From contig JAFGPV010000208.1 in assembly GCA_016936015.1 (NCBI GenBank), forward strand, positions 1 through 49,311: a stretch of DNA of 49,311 nucleotides, in the 5' to 3' direction. The notes beneath the pieces are model-generated. The model had not been told where the DNA came from. It saw only the letters and a program-made list of their open reading frames with translations, and did not search any database. Shown here one piece after another: positions 7,466 to 15,239 of this stretch. Source of the DNA: Pirellulales bacterium (GTDB lineage Bacteria; Planctomycetota; Planctomycetia; Pirellulales; Thermoguttaceae). The position numbers were made by a program, and so were the translations under genes. The first letter of the stretch is position 1; each line of letters begins with the position of its first letter.

Positions 7466-8725
7466 TCAACGCCCGCCGAACCACAGGGGCCGCTCGCGGA
7501 GCAACACGTCGCCGATCCACCGGGCCTCGCCTTCGGTGAGTTTGTTGATCGAGCAGAGTTCCACATTGTCGGCGTCGATCAGCTTCAGCCGATGCCCCGG
7601 TTCCTTGCCCGTCGGGGACGAGAGGGTGTATTTCTTAACGGATTCGCTGATTTCGAGCCGGTCGAGTCCGAGGAACTCGTACCGCCGCCGCAGCCCGATC
7701 CCGAGCCAAGTCCAGCGGCACTGGATTTCTCCCCGGCCGAAAGTCCACCGGGTGCGGCGGACGGGTTCGAACAGATGAATCAGCAGGCCGAAGAACATGA
7801 TCGCGCCGATGACTTCAAAGGGGATCAGAAAAAAGAACAGGCACCACCACATGGCATCCGGAACCGGATTGTCCATGGGCGCAACGCCCAATAAAACTCC
7901 AACAAAGACGGAGACGATCCCGTTCCAAAACAGGTTGATGAACAGCAGTCCGCCGACGGCGGACGGAGAAAATTTGCCTTCCTGAAATAAGCTTATTTCG
8001 CTAAAACTGTCCTCGCGCATCCAACGGCAATCGCTGGGCGGGGAAACGGGCTGAGGGGAAGGTTTCAACGCCAATCCGCGGCCAGCGGGGATCGGTTCCA
8101 ACGCGGCCGGCTCTTCCGCTTCGGTTTTTGCCCGGGCAACTCGCTCGGTAACACGATCTGTGTCTCCTTCGATCCGACCTGGCCGGCCACCGTGGAGGAC
8201 TGCCAGATGCTCGTTCAATTGATCCAGGAGCCAAGCCTTTTCCTCGTCGGATTTTGCCTCGCCGAAAAGCAGCGGTTTACCGAGCGTTTGCGCCTCAATG
8301 CCCTCGGGGGGAAGGCTTCCTTCTTGGCGCAGGTTTTTTTCATAACTCGCGAAGGATTGGATCTCCTCCAACGGCACGCGGCGCGAGGAGAGCCGGACCA
8401 GCACCCACCGCTCGAACGCCAGACCCTGCCGGTCCAGCAACACGTATTCGCAGTTGAACAGTTCGTTGAGAACCAGGCAGAAGACGAAAATCCACGAGGC
8501 CCAAAAGGGAACGGCAAACAAGAAAGTGAAGACCTTCGGTTCCTTGACGACCACGCCCACCAGAACGACGCAGCCGACGGTCCACCCGATCAACCATAGA
8601 CCGAGGCCCCACCCGTGGCCGGAAGGCCGGCGGCCGAACCGCAGGGCCAGCCGGTCGTCCTCCCGGGCAAAGCGGAAGGAGAGCCGTTGCGGCCGGGCCG
8701 GTTTCACCTCGGGAGCGTCGGACAT
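7466..8725 (-). CDS. Membrane protein of unknown function
   Basis: The 419-residue protein is not recognised as a named family. Two hydrophobic pairs are visible: about residues 40-90 (LWLIGWTVGCVVLVGVVV and VFTFLFAVPFWASWIFVFC) and about 245-320, separated by a long soluble region with an acidic/Pro-rich linker. Each membrane pair is followed by a similar soluble module (VLLDRQGLAFERW and GEIQCRWTWLGIG contexts). This suggests an internal duplication of a PH-like or bPH-type unit, which is inference. It begins three bases after the stop of the APC permease and is probably co-transcribed with it. The start MSDAPEVKP is supported by that spacing. Confidence 0.8.
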   Translation of the reverse strand: MSDAPEVKPARPQRLSFRFAREDDRLALRFGRRPSGHGWGLGLWLIGWTVGCVVLVGVVVKEPKVFTFLFAVPFWASWIFVFCLVLNELFNCEYVLLDRQGLAFERWVLVRLSSRRVPLEEIQSFASYEKNLRQEGSLPPEGIEAQTLGKPLLFGEAKSDEEKAWLLDQLNEHLAVLHGGRPGRIEGDTDRVTERVARAKTEAEEPAALEPIPAGRGLALKPSPQPVSPPSDCRWMREDSFSEISLFQEGKFSPSAVGGLLFINLFWNGIVSVFVGVLLGVAPMDNPVPDAMWWCLFFFLIPFEVIGAIMFFGLLIHLFEPVRRTRWTFGRGEIQCRWTWLGIGLRRRYEFLGLDRLEISESVKKYTLSSPTGKEPGHRLKLIDADNVELCSINKLTEGEARWIGDVLLRERPLWFGGR

Positions 8726-8728
8726 CGA

Positions 8729-10096
8729 TTAAACCTCCACGCCGTCGCGGTTCCGGAAAATGAAGCAGCCGATCCCGCCCGCCGCCAGGATCGCCAAGGA
8801 AAGATACATGATCGGATCGCGTTTTTCAATCGCGTAGGCAACGCCGGAATAGACCAGGAAGAGGCTCACGCCGGCGAACAGCAACGGCGGCAACGGATAG
8901 AGGGGGACGCGATAGGGCGGGAGGACTGCCGGTTGTTTGAATCGGAGAACCATTAATCCCAACGTGACGAGACAGAAAAACGTCCAACAGACGGGCGTGG
9001 TGAAATAGACCAGGCTCAAAAACCCCTGTTCGCCTTGTCCGAGGAGGACGAGAAGGCCGAGGAGGATCAAAACCGCCAGGGCCATGACCAACAGGCCGCC
9101 GGGGGGTATTCCTCGGGCGGCATTCCATCGGCCGAGCAGTCGGAACGCCCGGTGATCGCGGCCGAAGGCGTAGGCGATCCGGGCGCCGGTGAAGAGCTGC
9201 CCGTTCATTGCGCCCAGCGCCGAGAGGCAGATCAAGAGGCTGATGGCCCGGCCGCCCGGCTCGCCGAAAACCCGCTTCATGGACTCGGCGGCCACGGCCG
9301 ACGATTGTCGCACTCCGGCGAAACCCAACACCCAAACGAAAGCGCCGCTGGCCAGCACGTAGAGGACCGTCACGGCCAGGATTCCGAGGACCAAGGCCCG
9401 CAACAAATTCTTCTCCGGACGGCGGACTTCGGCTCCCACGTAACCCAACTCGTTCCAGCCGCCGTAGGCGTAGAGGACGAGGATCAACGCCAATCCCCAG
9501 CTTGCCTCGCGCGGGGCGGGTCCCACCGGCTGCTCCGCGGGTGGGGTTGCGCCGAGGGCCACGGCGCAGATCGCCGCCAGCCCCAGGATCTTCAGCACGG
9601 CCAGCAGGTTCTGGGTCCACTTTTCTTCGCGGACGCCCAGGAGGTTGATGCACGTCAAAAAGACGACCGCTCCGGCGGCATAGACCGGCAACGCGATCGC
9701 GGGGCGGCCGAAATGGCACAGGGCGTCGGCGTAGCGGGCGAAGACGTAAGCGATGGCCCCGATCGAGCCCGGCCGGATGATCCATAAATCGGCCCAGGCG
9801 AACAGAAAGCCCATCGGCCGGCCGAAAGCGCGAGTCAAATAGACGTAATCGCCGCCTTCCTCAGGAAACCGCGTTGCCAATTCGGCGTAGCACAAGGCCC
9901 CCACCAGCGAGATTGCTCCGCCGAGCGCCCAGATGCCGAGAAACGCGGCCGCGGAAGCCGTCCCCTTGGCGATCAGTGGGGACGTCTCGTAAAACATCGT
10001 GCCGATGATGATTCCCACGATGATGCACGTGGAATCGAACAACGTCAGGACGCGGCGCGGAGCGGCGGCGGTTTCGGAGGGGGAGGCGGAAGGCAT
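8729..10096 (-). CDS. APC-superfamily amino acid permease
   Basis: The 455-residue length and roughly 12 hydrophobic segments fit the APC amino acid/polyamine/organocation transporters. The first helix has the typical unwound motif region IIVGIIIGTMFY. The second segment has GALCYAELATRFPEEGGDYVYL, a hallmark of the APC family. It would exchange or import an amino acid across the cytoplasmic membrane; the substrate cannot be told. The gene leads a two-gene minus-strand unit with the membrane protein downstream and diverges from the radical SAM gene. No glutamate/GABA antiporter-specific feature was recognised. Confidence 0.9.
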   Translation of the reverse strand: MPSASPSETAAAPRRVLTLFDSTCIIVGIIIGTMFYETSPLIAKGTASAAAFLGIWALGGAISLVGALCYAELATRFPEEGGDYVYLTRAFGRPMGFLFAWADLWIIRPGSIGAIAYVFARYADALCHFGRPAIALPVYAAGAVVFLTCINLLGVREEKWTQNLLAVLKILGLAAICAVALGATPPAEQPVGPAPREASWGLALILVLYAYGGWNELGYVGAEVRRPEKNLLRALVLGILAVTVLYVLASGAFVWVLGFAGVRQSSAVAAESMKRVFGEPGGRAISLLICLSALGAMNGQLFTGARIAYAFGRDHRAFRLLGRWNAARGIPPGGLLVMALAVLILLGLLVLLGQGEQGFLSLVYFTTPVCWTFFCLVTLGLMVLRFKQPAVLPPYRVPLYPLPPLLFAGVSLFLVYSGVAYAIEKRDPIMYLSLAILAAGGIGCFIFRNRDGVEV

Positions 10097-10150
10097 GATC
10101 CCTCACCTTAAAGGCGGCGGACGGAAGGGGGAAGGGGGAAGATGCGAAAA

Positions 10151-10166
10151 AAGCCGCTTGCGGCTC
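10151..10166. repeat. Small AAGCCG hairpin, copy 1
   Basis: AAGCCG-CTTG-CGGCTC forms a small hairpin, with one terminal mismatch, in the divergent region before the radical SAM gene. Related AAGCCG-N4-CGGCTT hairpins occur at 33233, 36149 and 48279. Confidence 0.6.
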
Positions 10167-10258
10167 CGTAAAAAAGGTGTATCCTTGACTGCGCTCCTCC
10201 GATAAGGAAATCTACGCCCTTTTTTGGCGTGTTTTTTTGGAAACCAAGGATGCCCGCC

Positions 10259-11383
10259 ATGTCCCGTGGAGTCACAGCGCCACCCCCCGATCCCCCATCC
10301 GCGGACGGGATCAAATCCGGCGGGTGGTGGCATGAGACGGAGGACCCCGAGCGGATCGTTTGCGACGTCTGTCCGCGGCATTGCGTCCTTCGGCCGGGCG
10401 ACCGGGGATTTTGCTTCGTCCGCCAAAACCGCGGCGGGCAGGTGGTTTCGACCACCTACGGACGAAGCACCGGATTCTGCATCGATCCGATCGAGAAGAA
10501 ACCGCTGTACCAATTTTATCCGAACACGGCGGTCCTCTCCTTCGGCACGCCCGGCTGCAATCTGGGGTGCAATTTCTGTCAGAACTGGACAATGTCGCGG
10601 TCGAAAGACGTCGAGGCGGCCTGCCAGGCGGCCTTGCCCGAGACTATCGCCGCGGCCGCGGTGCAACTGGGCTGTAAGAGCGTCGCCTTCACCTACAACG
10701 ACCCGATCATCTGGGCGGAATACGCCATCGACACGGCCCGGGCGTGCCGGGCGGCAGGCGTGAAGACCGTGGCGGTGACCTCGGGCTACATCAGCGACGC
10801 CGCGCGGCCGGCCTTCTTTGAGTTCATGGACGCCGCCAACGTCGATCTGAAGGGTTTTGCCGACGATTTTTACCGCCAATACTGCGCCGGCCGGTTACAG
10901 CCGGTGCTGGACACCATGCAATGGCTCGTCCGCGAGAGCGCGGTCTGGGTCGAGATCACGAACCTCATCATCCCCCAGGCCAACGACGCGCCCGAGGAGA
11001 TCGGGCGGATGTGCACGTGGATCGCCGAGCACTTGGGGCCGGACGTGCCGCTGCACTTTTCGGCGTTCCATCCGGATTTTAAACTGAACGACCGCGGCGC
11101 GACGCCCTTTGCCACGCTGCTTATGGCCTACAAGCTGGCGCGTCAGGAGGGCTTGCGTTATATCTACCTCGGCAACGTCTCGGCCGGCGAGTATCAAAAC
11201 ACCTACTGCCCCGCTTGCAGCCGGCCGGTGATCGAGCGCGACGGCTACGTCTTGCGTTCCTACGCAATCCAATCCAACCAGTGCCAATATTGTCAAGCGC
11301 CGCTGGCCGGCCGGTACGACGCCGCCCCCGGCGCCTGGGGCGCCCGGCGGCAGCCGGTGGATATCGGGCGGTATGCAAAATGA
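10259..11383 (+). CDS. amrS: AmmeMemoRadiSam system radical SAM enzyme
   Basis: The radical SAM cluster motif is CNLGCNFC (Cys 100, 104, 107), set in the family phrase SFGTPGCNLGCNFCQNW. An N-terminal set of cysteines (about 35, 38, 42, 52; CDVCPRHC and FC) and a C-terminal set (CPAC and CQYC) suggest extra metal or auxiliary cluster binding. This architecture and the text around it match the AmrS family, also likened to pyruvate-formate-lyase activases. The next gene encodes the other two members of the AMMECR1/Memo/radical SAM trio, which confirms the call. The reaction is not known. ATG 10259 is preferred for the AAGGA eight bases upstream; GTG 10229 and ATG 10250 are alternatives. Confidence 0.9.
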   Translation: MSRGVTAPPPDPPSADGIKSGGWWHETEDPERIVCDVCPRHCVLRPGDRGFCFVRQNRGGQVVSTTYGRSTGFCIDPIEKKPLYQFYPNTAVLSFGTPGCNLGCNFCQNWTMSRSKDVEAACQAALPETIAAAAVQLGCKSVAFTYNDPIIWAEYAIDTARACRAAGVKTVAVTSGYISDAARPAFFEFMDAANVDLKGFADDFYRQYCAGRLQPVLDTMQWLVRESAVWVEITNLIIPQANDAPEEIGRMCTWIAEHLGPDVPLHFSAFHPDFKLNDRGATPFATLLMAYKLARQEGLRYIYLGNVSAGEYQNTYCPACSRPVIERDGYVLRSYAIQSNQCQYCQAPLAGRYDAAPGAWGARRQPVDIGRYAK

Positions 11384-11441
11384 TACGTATAGCCCTCGCA
11401 GAAAAAACGAAAGGATTTGTCTAAATTTTGAGGTGATTTCC

Positions 11442-12917
11442 ATGAATCCATCCCCATCCGATCAACCGGGGTTAAATGCCGACGAGGAGTTGCAGGTCTT
11501 TCAGGCGGCGGGACGGCGGGTGGCGGCCGTGGTGCGAGGGCGGCGGCCCGAACGCTTCGCAGACGCCGTGGCGGAGACGGGCGGTAAACCGCTCTACGGA
11601 GCGTTCGTCAGCCTGAAGGATCATGGCCGGCTCCGCTCGTGCTGCGGATACTTGAGTCCCCAGGCCACGCTGGCCGAGGCGGTCAGCCAGGCGGCCGACC
11701 GGGCGGCAAAGGACGATCCCCGATTCCCGCCCATCGCTCCCGACGAGCTGGGCCGGCTGGACATGGAGGTCTGGCTCCTCTGGCATCCGGAAGAGATCGC
11801 CGCCCGGGGTGAAGATCGGGTCAAGGAGGTAACCATCGGCAAGCACGGATTGCAGGTCCTGCGGGGCGGCAATCGCGGACTGTTGCTGCCCGGCGTGGCC
11901 ACTGAGCACGGATTCGACGCCCGGACGTTCCTCCAGCAGACCTGCATCAAGGCAGGACTGCCGCTGGACGCCTGGTTGGACGACGGGACGAAGGTCCTGC
12001 GGTTCGAGGGCTACGCAATCCGCGGGCCGTTTACCAAAGCGTTCGAGCAGGAGGTCGGACATTCCTGTCCGACCGAGGAGACAGACAAGAATGTCTGTCC
12101 TCCTGGTCCCGAGACGCGGCCGCCGGCGGTGGCGGGGATGTTCTATCCGGGCACGGCCGCCGAGATACAGCAGGCGCTCGACGTGATGTTCGACCAGCCG
12201 CCGCGGCCGGAGCCGTGGGCCGGGGCCTTGACGCCGCACGCGGGCTGGACCTACTCCGGCCGCCTGGCGGCGGCGGTCTGGAGCCGGCTGCAAATTCCGC
12301 CGCAAGTGATCATTTTCAGCCCTCGGCACCGACCCGGCGGCGCGGCGTGGGCCGTTGCGCCCCACCGCCGCTGGCTCTTCCCCGGCGGCGAGCTGGCCTC
12401 CGATCCGGAATTGGCCTTCCGGCTGTCCGAGGCCGTCGAGGGCTTGGAGCTTGACGCGGTCGCCCACCGGCAGGAACACGCCGTCGAAGTGCAACTGCCC
12501 CTGGTGGCCCGGCTGGCCCCGGAGTGCCGCGTCGTGGGGATCACCATCGGCGGCGGATCGCTGGGCGATCTTCAATACTTTGCCATGCAGATCGCGGGAG
12601 TGCTCCGCCCGATGAATCCCCGGCCGCTGCTGGTCGTCTCCAGCGACATGAACCACTTCGCCTCCGACCGGGAGAACCGGCTCCTGGACCGCATCGCCCT
12701 GGACGCCGTCGAGACGCTCCGCCCGGCGCACGTCTACCAGACGGTGCAGCTCCACCACATCAGCATGTGTGGGCTGTTCGGCTGCGTGATCGTCCTGGAG
12801 ACCCTGCGACAACTCGGCGCGCTGAGCCGCTGCGAACTGATCGGCTACGCCACCAGCGCCGAGGCCGGCGGCCCGCGCAACCGGGTGGTCGGTTATGCGG
12901 GAATGGTGTTTGCATAA
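11442..12917 (+). CDS. AMMECR1-Memo fusion protein (AmmeMemoRadiSam A and B)
   Basis: The N-terminal half (about 10-200) is an AMMECR1 domain with the conserved GAFVSLKDHGRLRSCCGYL. The C-terminal half (about 226-491) is a Memo domain, related to extradiol dioxygenases, with likely metal ligands in LTPHAGWTYSG, FSPRHRPGG, SSDMNHF and MCG. In many genomes these are separate genes beside a radical SAM gene; here they are fused and lie 58 bases after it. The trio has no established reaction. The linker (residues 203-222) is encoded by two head-to-head copies of a 25-base hairpin repeat, so the junction contains inserted repeat DNA. TTGAGGTGA before ATG 11442 supports the start. Confidence 0.92.
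   Translation: MNPSPSDQPGLNADEELQVFQAAGRRVAAVVRGRRPERFADAVAETGGKPLYGAFVSLKDHGRLRSCCGYLSPQATLAEAVSQAADRAAKDDPRFPPIAPDELGRLDMEVWLLWHPEEIAARGEDRVKEVTIGKHGLQVLRGGNRGLLLPGVATEHGFDARTFLQQTCIKAGLPLDAWLDDGTKVLRFEGYAIRGPFTKAFEQEVGHSCPTEETDKNVCPPGPETRPPAVAGMFYPGTAAEIQQALDVMFDQPPRPEPWAGALTPHAGWTYSGRLAAAVWSRLQIPPQVIIFSPRHRPGGAAWAVAPHRRWLFPGGELASDPELAFRLSEAVEGLELDAVAHRQEHAVEVQLPLVARLAPECRVVGITIGGGSLGDLQYFAMQIAGVLRPMNPRPLLVVSSDMNHFASDRENRLLDRIALDAVETLRPAHVYQTVQLHHISMCGLFGCVIVLETLRQLGALSRCELIGYATSAEAGGPRNRVVGYAGMVFA
12048..12105. repeat. Two head-to-head 25-bp hairpin units inside a coding sequence
   Basis: Copy one (12048-12072) reads CAGGAGG, stem TCGGACA, TTCC, stem TGTCCGA. Copy two is in reverse orientation (12081-12105): ACAGACA, AGAA, TGTCTGT, CCTCCTG. 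The gap between them is exactly eight bases. Together with one eight-base flank the insert is 66 bases, or 22 codons, and stays in frame. It forms the linker between the AMMECR1 and Memo domains. Other copies are at 13558 and 32742. Confidence 0.85.
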
Positions 12918-12945
12918 AAGGGACAGGGCGGTTATTGGTTCCTCT

Positions 12946-13042
12946 TGGAAAGCCGCGACCAGTGGTCGCGGAGAAGGAACGAAAGAAGAATGAAATCTCT
13001 CGGTTTTCCCCGGTAACCGCGACCACTGGTCGCGGCTTTCCA
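12946..13042. repeat. Long perfect inverted repeat with 26-bp arms
   Basis: Arms at 12946-12971 and 13017-13042 are exact reverse complements (left arm begins TGGAAAGCCGCGACCAG). They flank a 45-base purine-rich spacer. Each arm holds its own palindrome (CCGCGACC-AGT-GGTCGCGG type). It lies between convergent genes and may serve as a bidirectional terminator, or it may be a mobile MITE-like element. Confidence 0.9.
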
Positions 13043-13053
13043 GAGAATCCCTC

Positions 13054-13350
13054 TTATATCCGGATCCCCAACTTGTTCGCCCGGTAGATCAGGCCGTACT
13101 TGAAGTACTGAAAGCGATGCCGGTGTTTCCGCCGCGCCCAGGCAAAGGTGCTGTCGACCAGATCGGCAGGCAGGACCCCCTTGCCGACCAGGACCAGCAC
13201 GTCGTCGATGAATCCTTGATCTTCGATCCGCGTGGTCCGCAGCGCCGCCTTCATGGTCTCGGCGTCGAAACGCGTCGTAGCGGCCTGGCTCGAAGCGGGT
13301 ATCGCTAGCGATGCTAGCACGATGCCGGTCAGAAAATCACGCCGCCGCAT
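13054..13350 (-). CDS. Small exported protein, possible Tat substrate
   Basis: The ATG at 13350 has AAGGAAGG upstream and opens MRRRDFLTGIVLASLAIPA, a short signal peptide with a twin-arginine-like RRRDFL start and likely cleavage after SQA. The mature protein is only about 75 residues. It is basic near its end (WARRKHRHRFQYFKYGL) and contains a predicted helix with VLVLVGKGVLPADLVDSTF. I do not recognise the family; similar small proteins seem common in planctomycetes, from memory. A longer frame upstream would hide the signal peptide and was not used. The gene converges with the AMMECR1-Memo gene across a perfect inverted repeat. Confidence 0.75.
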   Translation of the reverse strand: MRRRDFLTGIVLASLAIPASSQAATTRFDAETMKAALRTTRIEDQGFIDDVLVLVGKGVLPADLVDSTFAWARRKHRHRFQYFKYGLIYRANKLGIRI

Positions 13351-13557
13351 AAGGGACCTTCCTTTCTGCCAAAGTGAAAAGACCGTCGGGAGGGACGGCA
13401 ACTTAATTTCGGTTTACGAAGAGGGCGAACTTGTATCCATTTCGCCCCGGCGGATCAAGACCGGTAAGAAAATATCGCCAAGGACCGCTGGCGTTATTTC
13501 GCTTGTTTGTGTATAGTGCTCATATTGTAATTTGACTCCAGATATTCCCGAAAACAG

Positions 13558-13582
13558 ACAGGCAGGAATGCCTGTCCTCCTG
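13558..13582. repeat. 25-bp hairpin unit in front of the helicase gene
   Basis: In minus orientation the unit reads CAGGAGG, stem ACAGGCA, TTCC, stem TGCCTGT. It is the same family as the units in larB and the AMMECR1-Memo gene. It ends eight bases before the TTG taken as the helicase start. The eight-base flanks (GAAAACAG and TAAAAGAT) do not match. Confidence 0.85.
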
Positions 13583-13590
13583 TAAAAGAT

Positions 13591-14898
13591 TTGAAATCGA
13601 CTCCTCCTAATTCGTCCAGGAAAAAGCGGCGCCGCCCGAGCCGGCCCCCCCCGCAAACGGGCGGTTTTTCGGCCTTGGGGCTTTCGCCCACCATGCTGGC
13701 CGCCCTGGCTGCGGCCGAGTATCTGGAACCCACCCCAGTGCAGGCGGGATTGATCCCCAAGGCCTTGCAGGGCGAGGACTTGATGGGGCAGGCCCAGACC
13801 GGCACGGGAAAGACGGCCGCCTTTGCCATCCCGATCCTCGAACGCCTCCAGCCGCACCGTGCCGGCGGCGGATTGCAGGCCCTGGTGCTGGTCCCCACCC
13901 GGGAATTGGCCGTCCAGGTCCGCGACGAGTGCATCAAACTGGCCGCCGGCCGGGATGCGCGGATCGTCGGCGTCTACGGCGGAAAACCGTTGCGCCGCCA
14001 AGTCGAGCAGCTCCGCCACGGGGCCGAGGTGGCCGTCGGAACCCCGGGCCGGATCCTCGATCTGATGAGCCGGGGCGCCCTGACGTTCCAGGACGTGAAG
14101 GTCGTCGTGCTCGACGAGGCCGACCGGATGCTGGACATTGGCTTCCGGCCGGACATCGAAAAGATCCTCCGCCGCTGCCCGAGCGACCGGCAGACACTCC
14201 TCTTAAGCGCCACCATTCCCCCGCCGATCAAACGGCTGGCCGAACGGTACATGCGCAAGCCGGAGGTACTCGACTTCTCGCCGAAAAACCTGGCCGTCGA
14301 GACGATCGAACAGCATTATTTCACCGTCGATCCGGAGCAGAAATTCGCCCTGCTCGTAAAACTGCTCGAACGGGAGCAGCCGCGGCAGGCGATCATCTTC
14401 TGCCGCACCCGCCGGGGGACCGAAAAACTGCACCACAAGCTCAGCCAGAAAATTCGCGGGGCCGACACCATCCACGGCGACCTGCAACAGCGGGTCCGCG
14501 ACCGGGTAATGCGGAACTTCCGCGAGGGCAAGGTCCGTTACCTGGTGGCCACCGACGTGGTGGGCCGAGGGATCGACGTCACGAACATCTCGCACATCAT
14601 CAACTACGATATCCCGCAGTTCTGCGACGACTACGTGCACCGCGTCGGCCGGGCCGGCCGGATGGGCCGCGAGGGCGTGGCCTTCTCCTTCGTCACGCCC
14701 GAGGAGGGCAACGAGTTGACGCGGATCGAAATGCGGATCGACCGGCTGCTGGTCCGCGACGAGCTTCCCGGTTTCATCGCCTACAGCAAGCCCCAGCCCA
14801 CCGAGGACCTCGACGCCGAGGACGACGAATCCGCCCCCGCGCCTCCCAAGCCGCCGGTCTTCGGCAGCCGCACCAAACGCTACCGCCGGGCGCTGTAG
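13591..14898 (+). CDS. DEAD-box ATP-dependent RNA helicase
   Basis: All core motifs are present in order: Q motif (FSALGLSPTMLAAL and PTPVQ), motif I AQTGTGKT, Ia PTRELA, II DEAD (VVLDEADRMLD), III SAT, IV region IIFCRTRRG, V RGIDV and VI HRVGRAGR. The 435-residue length is that of a RhlE-like minimal helicase with a short acidic/Pro tail ending in basic residues (RTKRYRRAL). It would remodel RNA or ribonucleoprotein, for instance in ribosome assembly or mRNA decay. The start is odd: the TTG at 13591 is the first start after an in-frame stop and has no clear ribosome site. A mobile hairpin sits directly upstream and may have replaced the original start region. Confidence 0.93.
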   Translation: MKSTPPNSSRKKRRRPSRPPPQTGGFSALGLSPTMLAALAAAEYLEPTPVQAGLIPKALQGEDLMGQAQTGTGKTAAFAIPILERLQPHRAGGGLQALVLVPTRELAVQVRDECIKLAAGRDARIVGVYGGKPLRRQVEQLRHGAEVAVGTPGRILDLMSRGALTFQDVKVVVLDEADRMLDIGFRPDIEKILRRCPSDRQTLLLSATIPPPIKRLAERYMRKPEVLDFSPKNLAVETIEQHYFTVDPEQKFALLVKLLEREQPRQAIIFCRTRRGTEKLHHKLSQKIRGADTIHGDLQQRVRDRVMRNFREGKVRYLVATDVVGRGIDVTNISHIINYDIPQFCDDYVHRVGRAGRMGREGVAFSFVTPEEGNELTRIEMRIDRLLVRDELPGFIAYSKPQPTEDLDAEDDESAPAPPKPPVFGSRTKRYRRAL

Positions 14899-14901
14899 CA
14901 A

Positions 14902-15219
14902 TCATACTGTTTTCCAGAGTTCCGGCTCCTCGGGAAAAAGTACGGCATACTTGACGCTCTTGCGCGGTTCGGCCATCCACGGGGCAACGGTCTCGGCCCA
15001 GCGGGCATAGTGGGGGGTGGTTTTGTGGGCCTTGGCGCCCTCTTCGTCGCGGTAAACCTCATAAAGGATGAAGCGGTCCGGGGCGTCGGCCTGCTGGAGG
15101 ACGTCGAACCGCAGGTTGCCCGGCTCGCGGATCGTGCACCGGGCGTTCTCCAGGCTGGCCCGGATGAACGGCTCCCGATGCTCGGACTTGACGTGGATGT
15201 GGACGCAGACGAGGAACAT
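14902..15219 (-). CDS. ABM-domain monooxygenase, LsrG/YgiN-like
   Basis: The 105-residue protein matches the antibiotic biosynthesis monooxygenase fold. It opens with the strand MFLVCVHIHVKSEHREPF and continues with FIRASLENARCTIREPGNLRFDV and YEVYRDEEGAKAHKTTPHY, the family signature. These small dimeric ferredoxin-like proteins include quinol monooxygenases and the autoinducer-2 phosphate isomerase LsrG; substrate cannot be told from sequence. The gene converges with the helicase, with only three bases between stops, and precedes the CbiX-like gene in the opposite order on the minus strand. Alternative roles include heme or aromatic oxidation, but heme-degrading residues were not seen. Confidence 0.85.
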   Translation of the reverse strand: MFLVCVHIHVKSEHREPFIRASLENARCTIREPGNLRFDVLQQADAPDRFILYEVYRDEEGAKAHKTTPHYARWAETVAPWMAEPRKSVKYAVLFPEEPELWKTV

Positions 15220-15239
15220 GATTTTGACTCCTTAAATTT

